Part shown: one piece after another, positions 36,926 through 51,524 of the stretch
Numbering within the stretch: the stretch's first letter is position 1
Layout: each line of letters starts with the position of its first letter
Assembly: GCF_020497125.1 (NCBI RefSeq)
Contig: NC_059077.1
Location: 35,353,340 to 35,417,339 of the forward strand
Reading direction: 5' to 3'
Origin: Mauremys mutica
Taxonomy: Eukaryota; Chordata; Testudines; Geoemydidae
Length of the DNA: 64,000 bases
The notes under the pieces: model-generated
The model's database searches: none
What the model was told of the DNA's origin: nothing
Seen by the model: only the letters and a program-made list of their open reading frames with translations
Position numbers and translations under genes: made by a program

Positions 36926-36994
36926 AAAGCCTCAGTTCTAGCAAACATTAAATGGAAAGGCACATCAACGAATGGGGCATCCAGTCTGCATGCC

Positions 36995-37282
36995 TTACCC
37001 ACTATTGCCAATCCAAGGGCTCAAAAATCAGGAGTCTGGTCCCCAGAAATCATGAGATGAGAAAAAAAATATTTCTTTTATTCTGCCTTCTGTTTTTTGA
37101 GCCTTTAGGGATTACGTTTTCAAGCTTTTCTCCACAACCATGTGGGCTAAACACATACTTTATTTTTTAAATGAAAGCTGAGATTATCTGGCACTCATGT
37201 GATTCCAGGAGCTAGGGACTTACGAAAAAACATCAAATAGTTCAAAATTCACAATAAAATCATTAGAGTTGGCAACGTGCTT
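36995..37282. repeat. Sauropsid interspersed repeat (GAGTTGGCAACGTG end)
   Basis: It runs from CACTATTGCCAATCC through TTGAGCCTTTAGGGATTACG and TTTCAAGCTTTTCTCCACAACC to ATTAGAGTTGGCAACGTG. It is a recurrent family in turtle-type genomes; class uncertain. Confidence 0.5.
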
Positions 37283-38429
37283 ATTGACTACAGAAATAAA
37301 CTCATTATTTGATTGGGATGTTCTTCTGAACTCTGATTTATTTATAGAGCCATGCATATAGACCGGGGTGAGATTGTGTGCTGTTCCTCCAAGAAATTAC
37401 TTTTGGGCCTTCTCAATTCTGGCATGGTCAGGGAATGGCACAACCCCTAAATAACTTAAGCATTCCAGGAAGCTGCTCTGAGTTATGGCAGCCCTGGCTG
37501 AACTGTCTACCGGGCAGCTCCAGGCTATAGAGCTGCCCAGAATCGCCATAGCTCTCTGGGCTACACTCACTCCCCTGGCATGCCCAAGCTTGCGATGGGG
37601 CCTGTGGAGCACCACCTATGGCTACCTTACACGGTGCCTGCACTGTGGAAATTCCCACACAACCAGCCAAGGGCCTTTTACATCCCTGTGCACTACCACA
37701 GTGGTGTGGTTCCTCAAGATGCTCCCTCGTATTTATACCAACTCTGCTTTCCTGAGTCCATAGCTATGAGTTTGCATGTCACTGATTACTATTTATTGTG
37801 TACCAATAGCATGCTCCAAACTGTATAAACACAGGACTCAATCTGTATTGAGATCAGATAGAGGAGCCTTCTGTGCTTGAGTAGAGACTTAATGAAGTCA
37901 GTCGAACTCAATAAGGGCTCAATCGTCCATGCTATCAGATCAAGATAGTAGCTGTACAGTAGACATGGTCCCTGGCCTAAGAAGTTTATAGTATAGTTCT
38001 GACACATACGAGGCACAGACTACTGTAACCTGATAGGCATTCTTTCCTCTAATATAGCTGCTTTTGCACCCCTGATATGAGTGAGTCCTTAGCTGGTGCA
38101 AAGACAGTATAGCCAGTTCCTATGCCACTCCACTATGTTTAAAAGACTCACACAAACAGGGGAAATTGACTGACAGCACAGGGGAAAGAGTAAACTGAAC
38201 TGACTATGAAGAAAGTGCTGCCAAATGCACAAAGTAAACAAATTGGAAATAAAAAAGAGAAGTATCTTTCCCGCACAATCTCTATTTTTTTTTCAATTAC
38301 AGTGATCTTTTGATGTCACTTGTAAAAATGGTGGGCAAAGAACATATTCAGATACTAGTGTTATTTATAAGTTGTTGGTTCCCTTTCACTTTATTTTGCT
38401 ATACATTTTTGTATTTTTCTAATGCTTAG
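37283..38429. other. Mixed intronic sequence with a decayed repeat piece
   Basis: 37905-38000 (GGGCTCAATCGTCCATGC ... GTCCCTGGCCTAAGAAGTTT) resembles 17205-17345. The remainder is unclassified, with no recognisable gene. Confidence 0.4.
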
Positions 38430-38640
38430 ATCCTAGTACTGCGGTCAGGCATTCCTGAGTTCTTTTCCCTGTTGTACAAAAGGCTACCTGTTTACCCTTA
38501 GACTAGACTTCTCTGCCTCAGTTTTCCCTTGAATTAGGATAACAGTATCTATCTACATATCTACCAGGGATGTCGTGAGCATTAGTTAATGTTAGTATAA
38601 TTATTTTAAAATGTAACGTGTTGTATAAATACTAGATATT
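38430..38640 (+). mobile_element. MIR-type CORE-SINE
   Basis: CTTCTCTGCCTCAGTTTTCC ... GGATAACAGTATCTATCTAC ... AGGGATGTCGTGAGCATTAG follows MIR order. Confidence 0.75.
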
Positions 38641-38710
38641 TTTACAAATAATTAGAATTAGAATGACTGTTCATAACAACTCCTGCAACATTTGAAACTG
38701 AAATCTTTTT

Positions 38711-38813
38711 TATATCAGTCTTGCATCTGAAGAAGTGGGTATTCACCCACGAAAGCTCATGCTGCAAAACGTCTGTTAGTCTATAAGGTGCCACAGGATT
38801 CTTTGCTGCTTTT
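38711..38813 (+). mobile_element. Minimal PLE family B insertion
   Basis: It is flanked by a perfect 14-bp duplication ACTGAAATCTTTTT (38697-38710 and 38814-38827). The insertion is only 103 bp, mainly the hammerhead-like motif (38727-38763) and the short 3' end finishing TTTGCTGCTTTT. It has the canonical core CTGAAGA, but the base after stem III is G, which hammerheads do not cut. Confidence 0.88.
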
Positions 38814-38827
38814 ACTGAAATCTTTTT

Positions 38828-39959
38828 CTTATTGATTTTTGCCACTATTGTTTGTGCTCACTGATTTATTATAATGATTCTTCGCAAGATGACTAATGAC
38901 ATTTGATTTGTTTTTGATTTAAGAAAAAAAGAACATTGAAAACATACACATAGATTTACATAGACAAAAAATAAAAAGAGATTTCATTTATGGCCTGCCA
39001 ATCTTAATGCAACATAAAACTATCTGAGAGCGTTTCTGAATATTTTAGTGTGTTGTATTGTAACTAGCAACAGAGTTTCTGACATCTATATCCATAGTAG
39101 ATGGATCAAGTAAACCTACTCAATATGTGACTGCAATATTAATTTCCAGTTCTGACGTAAGATATGGCATCATTCTGATTGACCTTCAGATAGGCTACAA
39201 CAACCCAGCTTACTGTATATCTCATATCAAATGCCTTGCCTGCGTGATCCTGTTTCTAAAGAAATGAGAGGACCTTTATGTGACACATTTTCCTCCTGAT
39301 TTCAATAAGTACATATGAAGAAGGTTTATCCAGTTATCTCTGGCAAATCAGGAGTGCTTTAACCAATACAAACACAAGGGGGGAAAGGGGCCAGGATAAG
39401 ACCTGCAGTCGTGCAGGGTGAAGAAAGAAGCTATAGATTTTTTCAGACAAAAGTCAATCAGAGTCTTTTATGTTTTCAAAAATAATGACCAATCTTTTTA
39501 AAGTCAAGGTTATTAATATATTTGACTGAACAAGCAATTTTTATATTGATTTGTAACTGGTTAAATCTTATTTTTTTAAAAGTCCTGTCTCCTGTGTTCA
39601 TAAAAGGCACCATATCTTTCTTGGTTTAGGACTGGATTCAATAAAATATAACTTGTTATTTCTTTTTTTAAATATTAGAGAGTTTCCCAGGTACTACTAA
39701 AGCGAGGGCCATATAAGTAGCATAAACAAGCAAGTGGATGGATCAACAGATTAGATAGACATCTTAAGCCTACAGAAGTCATCCAATGTTAACTTGCTGT
39801 GGGGTCATTCATCCTAAAGTGGTTGGGCAAGTGTTTTTAAATGTATTTAATCAGATCTGTAAAAGGCTTCAATATTATAAGTACAAATAACTGGATAATA
39901 TTTATGTACATTTCCTTTTGCAAATTAATTATCTAAGCCTGCATTCTTTCCACACTATA
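38828..39959. other. AT-rich intronic sequence
   Basis: Nothing recognisable was seen. Confidence 0.5.
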
Positions 39960-40095
39960 AATATCCAATAACTTGGATTGGATTGGCAAGAAATGCAGGA
40001 TCAGGCCCTAACTGAGGCACTGATCCTGCTCCCTTTTTAAAAATGGGAGTTTTGCCACTGACTTCAATAGGAGCTGGAACAGACCCAGTATCTCT
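39960..40095. repeat. Sauropsid repeat with TGACTTCAATAGGAGC motif
   Basis: ATGCAGGATCAGGCCCTAAC ... GGGAGTTTTGCCACTGACTT ... is a relative of 23720-23790. Confidence 0.5.
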
Positions 40096-43020
<2,925 letters not shown>

Positions 43021-43229
43021 CAGCGACAAGATTAAAGACTCGGAACCCCGAGGCTCTGGGTTCTGAGCAGCTGGCATGTCACTGCCCTCAGCAGGGTCTG
43101 AGCACCACAACTGAGCTGGCTCTGGCCACAGCTCTCTGCCCATTTCTTCCCCAGCACAAGTTTGTCTCAATGGCACATTTCTTCACGGAATGATTAGCTG
43201 TCACACCCCGATGTCTGGACCCTAGGTGT

Positions 43230-43335
43230 GCTAGCCTCTCTGCCTCAGGTTCGCAGGGTGGGGGCAATAATAGTTTCTTACCTAGCCCATAGGGATGTCC
43301 AGAATTAATCGATTAATAAAGCCCTCTGAAAATGT
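43230..43335 (+). mobile_element. MIR-type CORE-SINE fragment
   Basis: CTCTCTGCCTCAGGTTCGCA ... GGGGCAATAATAGTTTCTTA CCTAGCCCATAGGGATG fits the 3' part of MIR. It lies at the upstream edge of the CpG-rich promoter. Confidence 0.65.
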
Positions 43336-43433
43336 AATTCCAGGTACGGGCTAAGTATAATTATGTCTAGCCAAGGATGTAGCAGCAAAAGGATTTTTCA
43401 AATATTGCAATAATATTTACTCTAAACCAAACC

Positions 43434-43457
43434 CACGTGTGTGCGTGCACACACGTG
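43434..43457. repeat. Alternating purine-pyrimidine palindrome
   Basis: CACGTGTGTGC-GT-GCACACACGTG has perfect 11-bp arms and strictly alternating purine/pyrimidine over most of its length, with an E-box CACGTG at each end. Confidence 0.9.
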
Positions 43458-44962
43458 TGTACAGTGCATCACACAATTTGCTTTGGGGGGTGGGGAGATA
43501 GGGCTGCTGAAAGCTCTCCAAAAGTTTACCCTGGAAACCCAATATCAGGTTGGAAAGATTTTTGTCTTTTCTAAATTATTAAGATGTTTGTCTTTTCTAA
43601 TGTACTAAGTGTCATATTGCAGCATGCTGTTGTACAACATGTAGAAGTGGACCCTGAAGAGGAGCAAAAAAGGGCCATGCACTCTCCCCACTCACAAAAT
43701 GACCAATCATATGAGCGCCTGCATGCACTGATTGTGGGTAAGATCACGATAATCAGGAAAAAATAATTACAATATTTCTAGGGTGAAGATGTCATCTGTA
43801 AAGCCTGTCTATGATTTCTCCTACAGCAGTTGCATTTTTCAAGTGGCTAAACTGACACTGTGGAGAGCAGTAGTATAGTGAGGTGCTCTGACTTGAGAAC
43901 TGTGCACTTGGGAGCCTTGGTTAGGTTCCCAAGTTTGAAAAGCTGGCATACTTATTTCTGGAATCAGTGGCATAAGAATGCAATTTCAAGAGAAAAGGAA
44001 GCTCAATGGGTTTGCTCTTCCCTCTTAAAATGTCTTCATGAATTTGTCCCAGAGGAAATTAAATGTAATCTTCAAAATGTCAACAAAAAACTTAAATAAT
44101 ATTAAACCATTCGGCACCGGCTAGTACCACAGTAGTTTAATGAATTATTTTTTGACGTCTGGGAAACTGGGTTCATATTTTCTTAATATTACATAGTACA
44201 TGCCAAACGAGCTTGTGTTCCTTCAAAACTGTGCATGCTTATCCGTGTTTCAAAGCCACTACAGACTTTTGCATAATTCTCATTTAGAACAACCTACTAC
44301 TAAAATAGCATAGATAGAATTCTTTTAAGAAAACTGCAATACCGGCTTTCCTTATGCCTAGTCTGTCACTTCAAAGAGCACTAACAAATATTCAGCAAAA
44401 TCATCCCCACAAAACTGTAAAATGCCCTTCACATGTGATACTATAAATGCTACCCAATGTAAAAATATCCCCTGGCATTTGGAATCAGGACTTTCCTGAC
44501 TGTTTATGCATCAAAGAAGAATCTGTGACATTGTGCAACACAGCAGACATCACAGTTCACTAGCTACCAAAATTATCCTTACATATTGTGCTACTAATTC
44601 TTTTAAAAGATGTGGTTTTGGTCTCAGAGTATAGATTTCTTTAAGATAAATATTTAAAAAGTATAAATGAAAAGCTATTTGATTCACAATATGGTTATAC
44701 AGTATATTGACCAGATAAAGATACGTTTAACAGAGATTCCTTTCAGAATTAATCAAATACTGAAATGAGGTTAAGTGAATCAATATGAGAAGAAGATAAC
44801 ATTTTGATGTCTAGCCAGACTTCAGGCTGTTTTTCAACATTCCTTGAAATTCAGAAATTGGGAAAGTCACATTTTTCTTCACAAGGTAACAATTTTTCTG
44901 AAATCGGACATTATACAAAAGTGGGGCTTATGGGAGCAGAATAAAATAAAGTTGAAGGTTAT
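43458..44962. other. AT-rich sequence upstream of the PDE4D1 promoter
   Basis: No repeat or gene was recognised. Confidence 0.5.
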
Positions 44963-44970
44963 CAGATTTT

Positions 44971-45640
44971 CAGGACCGCCCAGAGGGGGGGGCAAAGGGG
45001 GCAATTTGCCCCGGGCCCCGGGCTCTGCAGGGGCCCCCAAGAGAAGATCGGAGGCTCCCGCCTCCGCCCCTCTCCTGGAGCCTCAGCGCATCAAGCGCCG
45101 AGTCTCCGGCCGAGCCCCTGAGCCCCGCCCCGATCCGAGCCGCGTGGTGAGGGGGCGGGGCTGGGAGCTCCAACGGGGCCTGAGCCCCGCCCCGCTCAGA
45201 GCGGCGTGGTGAGGGGGCGGGGCAGCTGCCTCCGCTCGGCGTGGAGCTCACAGCCCCGCCCCCTCACCACGCGGCTCTGAGCGGGACGGAGCTCAGGCCC
45301 CGCCGGAGACGCACTCGGGTAAGAGGCTGGGGCCGGGGTGGGGAAGCGGGACCCGCTGCCGCCGCCGCCGCGCAGCCCGGTCTTCGGCGGCGGGTGGCCC
45401 CTTCTGTTCCGGGACCCGCCGCCGAAGTGCCCCGAAGGCCCGCGGCGGGGACCCCCCCCCGCCACCGAATTACCGCCGAAGACCGGGCTGCACTTCAGCG
45501 GCGGGTCCCGCTTCGGCGGTAATTCGGCGGCGGGGGGCTCCCGCCGCGGGTCTTCGGGGCACTTTGGCGGCGGGTCCCGGAACGGAAGGGCCCCCCGCCG
45601 CCGAAGACCCCGGGCCCCCGGAATCCTCTGGGCGGCCCTG
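44971..45640. mobile_element. hAT non-autonomous element, extremely CpG-rich, 670 bp
   Basis: It is flanked by a perfect 8-bp duplication CAGATTTT (44963-44970 and 45641-45648). The termini CAGGACCGCCCAGAGG and CCTCTGGGCGGCCCTG are imperfect inverted repeats. The interior contains repeated and inverted CCGCCGAAG/CTTCGGCGG words. The long GC-rich ORFs in all frames are not genes. Confidence 0.93.
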
Positions 45641-45648
45641 CAGATTTT

Positions 45649-46079
45649 AGTAAATAAAGTAAAAGCTCTAGTTCACCATCTATTTGTTTTGAACTCATAT
45701 CCCTCTTCCTGCCCCCATCCAGCTATTTTTTTAAAAATTACTACTAACATTATCGTAGATGTGTATAATTTTATCTATCTGTCCTCCTAAAAGACTTTAA
45801 CAAGCAGGAGTCCTTCCATTCACTAATTAAATGCCATCATCTCTGTCATTGCATACTTTGTGACAATGGACTCTGTATATTGGACTTTATGAGAATCTTC
45901 CATGGTTCTGGGGCTCCATGTGTAGGGAGTGTATAGAAGAGGCAGACTAGGCATAACTCTAATGGAACTACTTGTATGAGTAAGGACTACTAACATGACT
46001 TACAAGATTGAGCTCTTTCGGATCTTGAAGCCCAATCCAATCTCCAGTGATTTAAATGGAAGTTGGATTGGCCCCTTGG
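45649..46079. other. Unclassified sequence
   Basis: Nothing recognisable was seen. Confidence 0.5.
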
Positions 46080-46573
46080 GCACCAACATGACCATGGCTG
46101 GAGATGGGATATTGGACAGGGAAGGCTGATGCGCTGAGGTGGCACCATGGATTCCCTCTCTCTCTCCCTCTCATATGCTTGGCTGGCTGGTTCCTGCTCA
46201 CATGCCCAGGGTCTAACTGATGGCCATATGTGGGGTTGGGAAGGAATTTTCTCCCAGCTCAGATTGGCAGTGACCTTAGAGAATTTTCACCTTCCTCTTC
46301 AGTGTATGAGTGTGGGTCACTTGCCAGGCTTATCTGGGTATATCTCACTTAATCATTTCCCTTCCATTATGGGAGCCATGAGCACTGGTGCACTTTGGTC
46401 CCTCCTATTCTGTGCCCCTGGCACATAATTAGTTTAGTCTCCTGTAGTCTGTAATACTTTGGTTTAATTTTGGTTGTTGGGTTTAGTGTGTCGTACTGGG
46501 TGGTGCTCGTGGCCTGTGATTTACAGATCAGACTTGATGATCTGGTGGTCCCTTCTGGCCTTAAACTCATTGA
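46080..46573 (+). mobile_element. LINE 3' UTR (GTCCCTTCTGGCCTTAAA-tail family)
   Basis: TCCTGCTCACATGCCCAGGG, GGGTTGGGAAGGAATTTTCT, CAGATTGGCAGTGACC and the end GATGATCTGGTGGTCCCTTC are typical of a LINE 3' end common in turtles. The tail is the same type as at 2410-2430. No coding remnant. Confidence 0.7.
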
Positions 46574-48669
46574 CTTCACTATGGAACTTCAACGAGACAA
46601 AAATAATATTGGCATTCACATGCTAATATGTAAAACGAGCACCCCACTTTTGTTCCTAGAATTCTCAAGTGCAATGCAACCGGAATACAGTTTTTCAGAA
46701 ATACACTGTAAAGGTTTTGAGGCCCTAAATTTGACCCATCTTTAAATTGTTACAAAATCTGACACGACATATCCTATAGGTTGTAATTTTTTAAAATCTA
46801 CCATTCCATCACCAAGAAATTAAAAATAAAAATAAGCAAAACATTAGCCATTAATTTTTGGCAGGCCCACAAAAAGGTCTCTGTTCCCTGCTTTGGCTCT
46901 AGAGTGGTAGTTAATTACCAAACACGTTCCCCAGAGCTGATCTAAAAATCAGTCAAATGGTCTGGGTACACAAACAAAGTTCTTTTGTAATGAGAAAATA
47001 CTTCATGAGTTGAACACAGCCAGATCAGTTTCATCTTCATTCAGTAAAGGGTGTGTAGGGGTTGGGGAGGGGGAGGATATCAATGGCTGGCAAATAGTGA
47101 AAGTTCAAATCTGGAAGGAATTTTTTTTCTAGGTAAGTAATACACAGAAGGGAGAGTAAAATAACTGTGTCACAGCTGGAAGGGGGAACCACCTTTCACA
47201 CACTGATTCTGGAGGTACAGTACCTGGTGTTTGGTTTCCAGGTAATTTATTGTAGGCAGAGAACTGCATTTATGCTCAGCTAAAACAGTCCCTAAGAGCC
47301 ATTTTTACAGACAAAAACAGCCAGATGCTTTGGTGTTCTGACCATGTCCCCTCTTCCCTGGAACGCTCCCAGAACAACTTACACAGGAGTGTCTGTGAGG
47401 GAAGTGCAGCAGCACTGTGCCACTCAAGGAATGCCCTTAACTGAGGCTATTACCCAGGCACCAATTTCCAACCGGCTCTGCAGCCACCGTTTTATGTCAC
47501 AAGAACTAGCAAAAAGGGATTGAGATTATTTGACTTCTACAAACTGGAGTTGGGTTGTCCAGGCTATGCAGGTGAGTCTCTGTTTAACTGTTTTATAGTA
47601 TGTTGTTTTTTTTAAATTGGTTTCTCAAAATATAAAGAAACAGGCTTGAACATTTTATAATTTCTTCCTGTAAATTATTATCCCCTACTATGGGGTTTTA
47701 AAGATTACTTAGCACCAATTAACTTGAAAATTTGCATGCTGCTGGGCAAGTGTTCTTTTAAAAAAAAAAAAAAAAAGTAAAGGGAAGCAGCAGCAAATTT
47801 TCTTTTTTATATCAACAGACTAACATAAACCGTTCCCATCACCCCCTCCTTCTAACTTCCAACTACATGTGTAGAGAAAACAAACCAAATGCTTACAAAA
47901 AGAACAAAGATTAGCCATAATCATTTGGCATTGCACAGCCATTTTTTTGAAAATGATATCTTAGATATTCGTGTTTACAAAAGAATTAACTGTGAGAAAG
48001 CTCCTAATACAACTCCAGATAGCTATGTCCTCATTTACTCATTTCATTCAGAAGCTTGCTGTTTAAAAATTTAAATGGGAAAATTTATTGTACGATAATA
48101 ATTTTGTCAACAGAGATAATGTCTAATTTGTTTAATGGATGGTCGTGCTTTTCATATATGTGGTCACTTTATCTCATTTCTAGATCATGAAAAACAATAT
48201 AAGATTTTTCTTCTATGGCTCGAGTATTTATTACATTTTTCAGTTTTCTCTTTTAGACAATTTTGACAAACACAGCTGAAGCCAAAGATAAGGGGACAGA
48301 TTCTTGGTTACATTCTGGCTACTTTGTACCATCTGAGCAATGCAAAGGGGCTAAAAAGCAGTTGGATCTGGCCAGCAAAGAATTCCATTCAGTATGAAGG
48401 AGCTCGCACCTGACACAAAACCAATGTAGTTAGCCATTGCAATGTAGGAGTGTGTTTTGGATGTGTCACAACAGAAAAGGGCATGGCTGGAGGGTAGTGC
48501 CCTCCAGTTATGCTCAGCGGGTGTACAGTCCCTTAGCCAGCTGGGATTAGCAAGAGAGGTACTGAGGCTGCTCTGAGCTATGCTGAGGCCAGGGCCAGGT
48601 GAGATCCACTCAGAGAATCAGGGAGCCCTAACCCACTCCCTGAAAATCACCTTTGCTCTATAACAAATA
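46574..48669. other. Unclassified intronic sequence with an A-run
   Basis: Poly-A at 47760-47776. Otherwise no gene or named repeat was recognised. Confidence 0.5.
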
Positions 48670-48671
48670 CA

Positions 48672-48970
48672 CAGTAGAACCTCAGAGTTATGAACTGATC
48701 AGTCAAACACACAACTCATTGGAACTGGAAGTACGTAATCAGGCAAAATACAGTACAAAAAAAGGCAAAATATAGTACAGTACTGTGATAAATATAAACT
48801 AATAAGAAAATAAAGGGACAGCAACGTTTTTTTCTTCTGCATAGTAAAGTTTCAAAGCTGTATTAAGTCAATGTTCAGTTGTAAACTTTTGAAAGAACCA
48901 CCAATGCGTTTTGTTCAGAGTTACGAACAAACACCATTCCTGAGGTGTTCATAACTCTGATGTTCTATTG
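48672..48970. mobile_element. Mariner/pogo-type MITE
   Basis: The inverted repeats are CAGTAGAACCTCAGAGTTATGAAC and the reverse of GTTCATAACTCTGATGTTCTATTG, 20 or more bp with few mismatches. Flanking dinucleotides are CA/CA, which may be decayed TA. The interior is AT-rich. Confidence 0.75.
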
Positions 48971-49042
48971 CAGTTGGTGCAGCAGATTATCTAGGCCAAG
49001 ATTTTCAGTTTCTGTAGTTGGCATTATGAACTAATCATCTTA

Positions 49043-49335
49043 GGGTATGTCCATACTACCTGCCCGGATCGGCGGGTAGCAATCGACTTCTCGGAGTTCG
49101 ATATATCGCATCTCATCTAGACGCAATATATCGAACTCCGAACGCGCTCCCGTCGACTCTGGAACTCCACCACCGCGAACGGCGGTGGCGGAGTCGACGG
49201 GGGAGCCGCGGACGTCGATCCCGCGCCGTGAGGACGGGTAAGTAGTTCGAACTAAGGTAGTTCGACTTCAGCTACGCTATTCGCGTAGCTGAAGTTGCGT
49301 ACCTTAGTTCGACCCCCCCCAGTGTAGACCAGGGC
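49043..49335. mobile_element. Harbinger-like fold-back element
   Basis: It is flanked by TTA (49040-49042 and 49336-49338). The termini are GGGTATGTCCATACTACC and AGTGTAGACCAGGGC. The body is almost wholly three hairpins: 19-bp arms 49091-49109/49123-49141 with one mismatch, an imperfect one at about 49150-49200, and long arms 49248-49277/49283-49311. It retains many CpGs, so it looks young. Confidence 0.8.
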
Positions 49336-49338
49336 TTA

Positions 49339-49489
49339 GAAGCAGCAAAGAGTCCTGTGGCACCTTATAGACTAACAGGCGTATTGGAGCATGAGCTTTC
49401 CTGGGTGAATACCCACTTCGTCGGTATAAGGTGCCACAGGACTCTTTGCTGCTTTTACAGATCCAGACTAACACGGCTACCCCTCTAAT
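49339..49489. mobile_element. PLE family B inverted dimer
   Basis: The left arm (49339-49424) is reversed PLE 3' end. The right arm (49425-49489) is a shorter direct copy starting TATAAGGTGCCACAGG and ending at the full 3' end. A 13-bp duplication ACTAATCATCTTA lies at 49490-49502 and, beyond the Harbinger element, at 49030-49042. Confidence 0.88.
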
Positions 49490-49502
49490 ACTAATCATCT
49501 TA

Positions 49503-51064
49503 GGTTCGAGTTACAGATTTCTTTCCTTAGATTACAATGTAAGTACTTATAACTTTTAACCAAAATGCTCCAAGATATCAAATAACTTTGAATTTTTACT
49601 CAACACCATCATCTACTGTAAACTATATTAAAATTGATTCAATGTTGGGGAAAAACAACCCTGTCTTCTTAGTCATCCTTCTCACAGCTGAAACAAATGT
49701 AATCATGAATTTAATATTTATTTTTTTGTGAGAACACTTAACTACAGCCATTCATTAAAGCTGTGAAGCTGAAGATTCTCTTTAAGGTATGTTCACAGGT
49801 CATATTGTTGTCAAATTTAGAGATATAGGCCACTTTGGAAGCTGCTGAGAAAATCCCCTTGATCTTGAGCAACACAAAAGGCTGGTGGTTAGATTTGGAA
49901 CATGCATCTGTGAAGAGGAGCACAGCTGCAGCAAATTTCTGACAAACCCTGTGATGGTTCCACTTTGAACCCTCCTTTTCTCCATTCCAGGATTTTCTCC
50001 AACATTCCAGTCTAATAAAGAACAAATGATGGTGCTGTGTAGTGACAGCCATTATATCTTAAGGACCAGGACTAGATTTCTTTCAGTGTGTGATGATCAT
50101 AAGGATTCCCCTGACACATTACATTAAATTGTACCAGAGGCACCAGCTGAAGATGTTAAAATATCCCCATCTCTTTGAGAAAAAATTGTACTAGTTTCAA
50201 GGGTAACAGCAGGAGCAGAACATTGAAACATTTCTCATGTGCAGTGCTTGCGGAACTGCTCTGGCAACTGTATTACAGATAAAGGCCATAATGACACAGA
50301 TGAACATGGGACAAAGCATGTATTAAATGAGGACCTACTTGAACTACACAATTAGCTTAATTGAAAAAAGGCATTTCTCTACCAACATTTCATATTTGCA
50401 CTTTGGTGGTGCAAAGCAACTCTAAAAGTCAGCAGATCCAGCCCTCTGAGGATTCCTCTTCAATTAATTCTAGTAAACATAAGGATATAGCTTCAAGAGT
50501 ACTACACTGAGAAATAGGGCTCTTTGCAATTATTGCCTGGAGAAAACAGTCACAAGACATTTGTTACATCTATATCTCTGTGCTTCCTTGGGGCAGTGTT
50601 TACAATCTGACCTCAATAAGCCCTCTGTTTCTTTATTATGGGGCAAATTCTGTCCCCACTTCTCAGCTGCACAGAGCAGTTCTGCTGCATGGAAGCGGGT
50701 GCATTATTTGTGTAGTCTGCGCAGGGGGTACACATCTCTCATGTGTGCAGTCCAGATCTATGGTGGCTTCCTACGTGCCAAACAGTCTGGGTTATAACAT
50801 GGGGTCAGGATTTGGAGCTAAATCACTATGACTAGTAGGATGTATTCTAACACCTGTTATGAAAGTCCTTTTGTGATATAAAGTATTTATCAATTCACCA
50901 AAAATCAGAGTTGTGCAAATACCCATATTAATAGAATAGACTATTGGGAAAACCATACTTCACTGTAGCCAAAAACATCTGGAAAAGCTCACAGTAGAGC
51001 ATCCACAGCATATCCAAATGATCTATTAATCTAGTGCAGGGGTACCTCAGAATTTCAAAGTAGG
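49503..51064. other. Unclassified intronic sequence
   Basis: No gene or named repeat was recognised. Confidence 0.5.
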
Positions 51065-51072
51065 GATGCTTA

Positions 51073-51516
51073 TAGGGTTGCTGCCACCTTTCTAATTGCT
51101 GGCAACCAGACCCTGAGGCCCCTCCCTCTGCTCTGCCTCTTCCCCCCCAAGGCCCCACCCCTTCTCCACCTGTCCCCATGAGGCCCCGCCCCCTTTGCTG
51201 CCTCTTCCACCAAGCCATGCGCCTTCTCCGCCTCTTCCCCTAAGGCCCTGCCCCTACTCCTTCTCTTTTCCCCAAGGGCCTGCCCCTGTCGCATGCTCCT
51301 CTCTCCTCCTCTCCCTGTTGCTCACTGGATCAGCTCTACCTCCCAGTAACTGGGCTTTTGGCGTCTAGTCAGTACAGCTGACTGGACACTGCAAGGTCCC
51401 CTTTTCAACTGGATTTTCTGGTTGAAAACTGGGCACCTAGCAACCCTAAATAGCAGCTGGACACAGAAGCCCAAAACCGGACTGTCTGGGTAAAACCAGG
51501 ATGGGAGGCAACCCCA
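51073..51516. mobile_element. hAT-like non-autonomous element (TAGGGTTGCC ends)
   Basis: 8-bp target duplications GATGCTTA (51065-51072) and GATGCTCA (51517-51524). The left end is TAGGGTTGCTGCCACC and the right end is GGGAGGCAACCCCA. An internal GGTTGAAAACTGGGCACCTAGCAACCCTA near 51420-51449 matches the end of 60269-61112, so the right part may contain a second terminus. Confidence 0.7.
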
Positions 51517-51524
51517 GATGCTCA

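Noticed and set aside
45338..45790. 150-codon plus-strand ORF with CCG repeats
   Set aside because: Within the CpG-rich hAT, running out into AT-rich flank. No start context or domain.
47560..47590. ATGCAG|GTGAGT, a strong-looking plus-strand splice donor
   Set aside because: No matching exon, ORF or acceptor was found. A single donor match in 64 kb is expected by chance.
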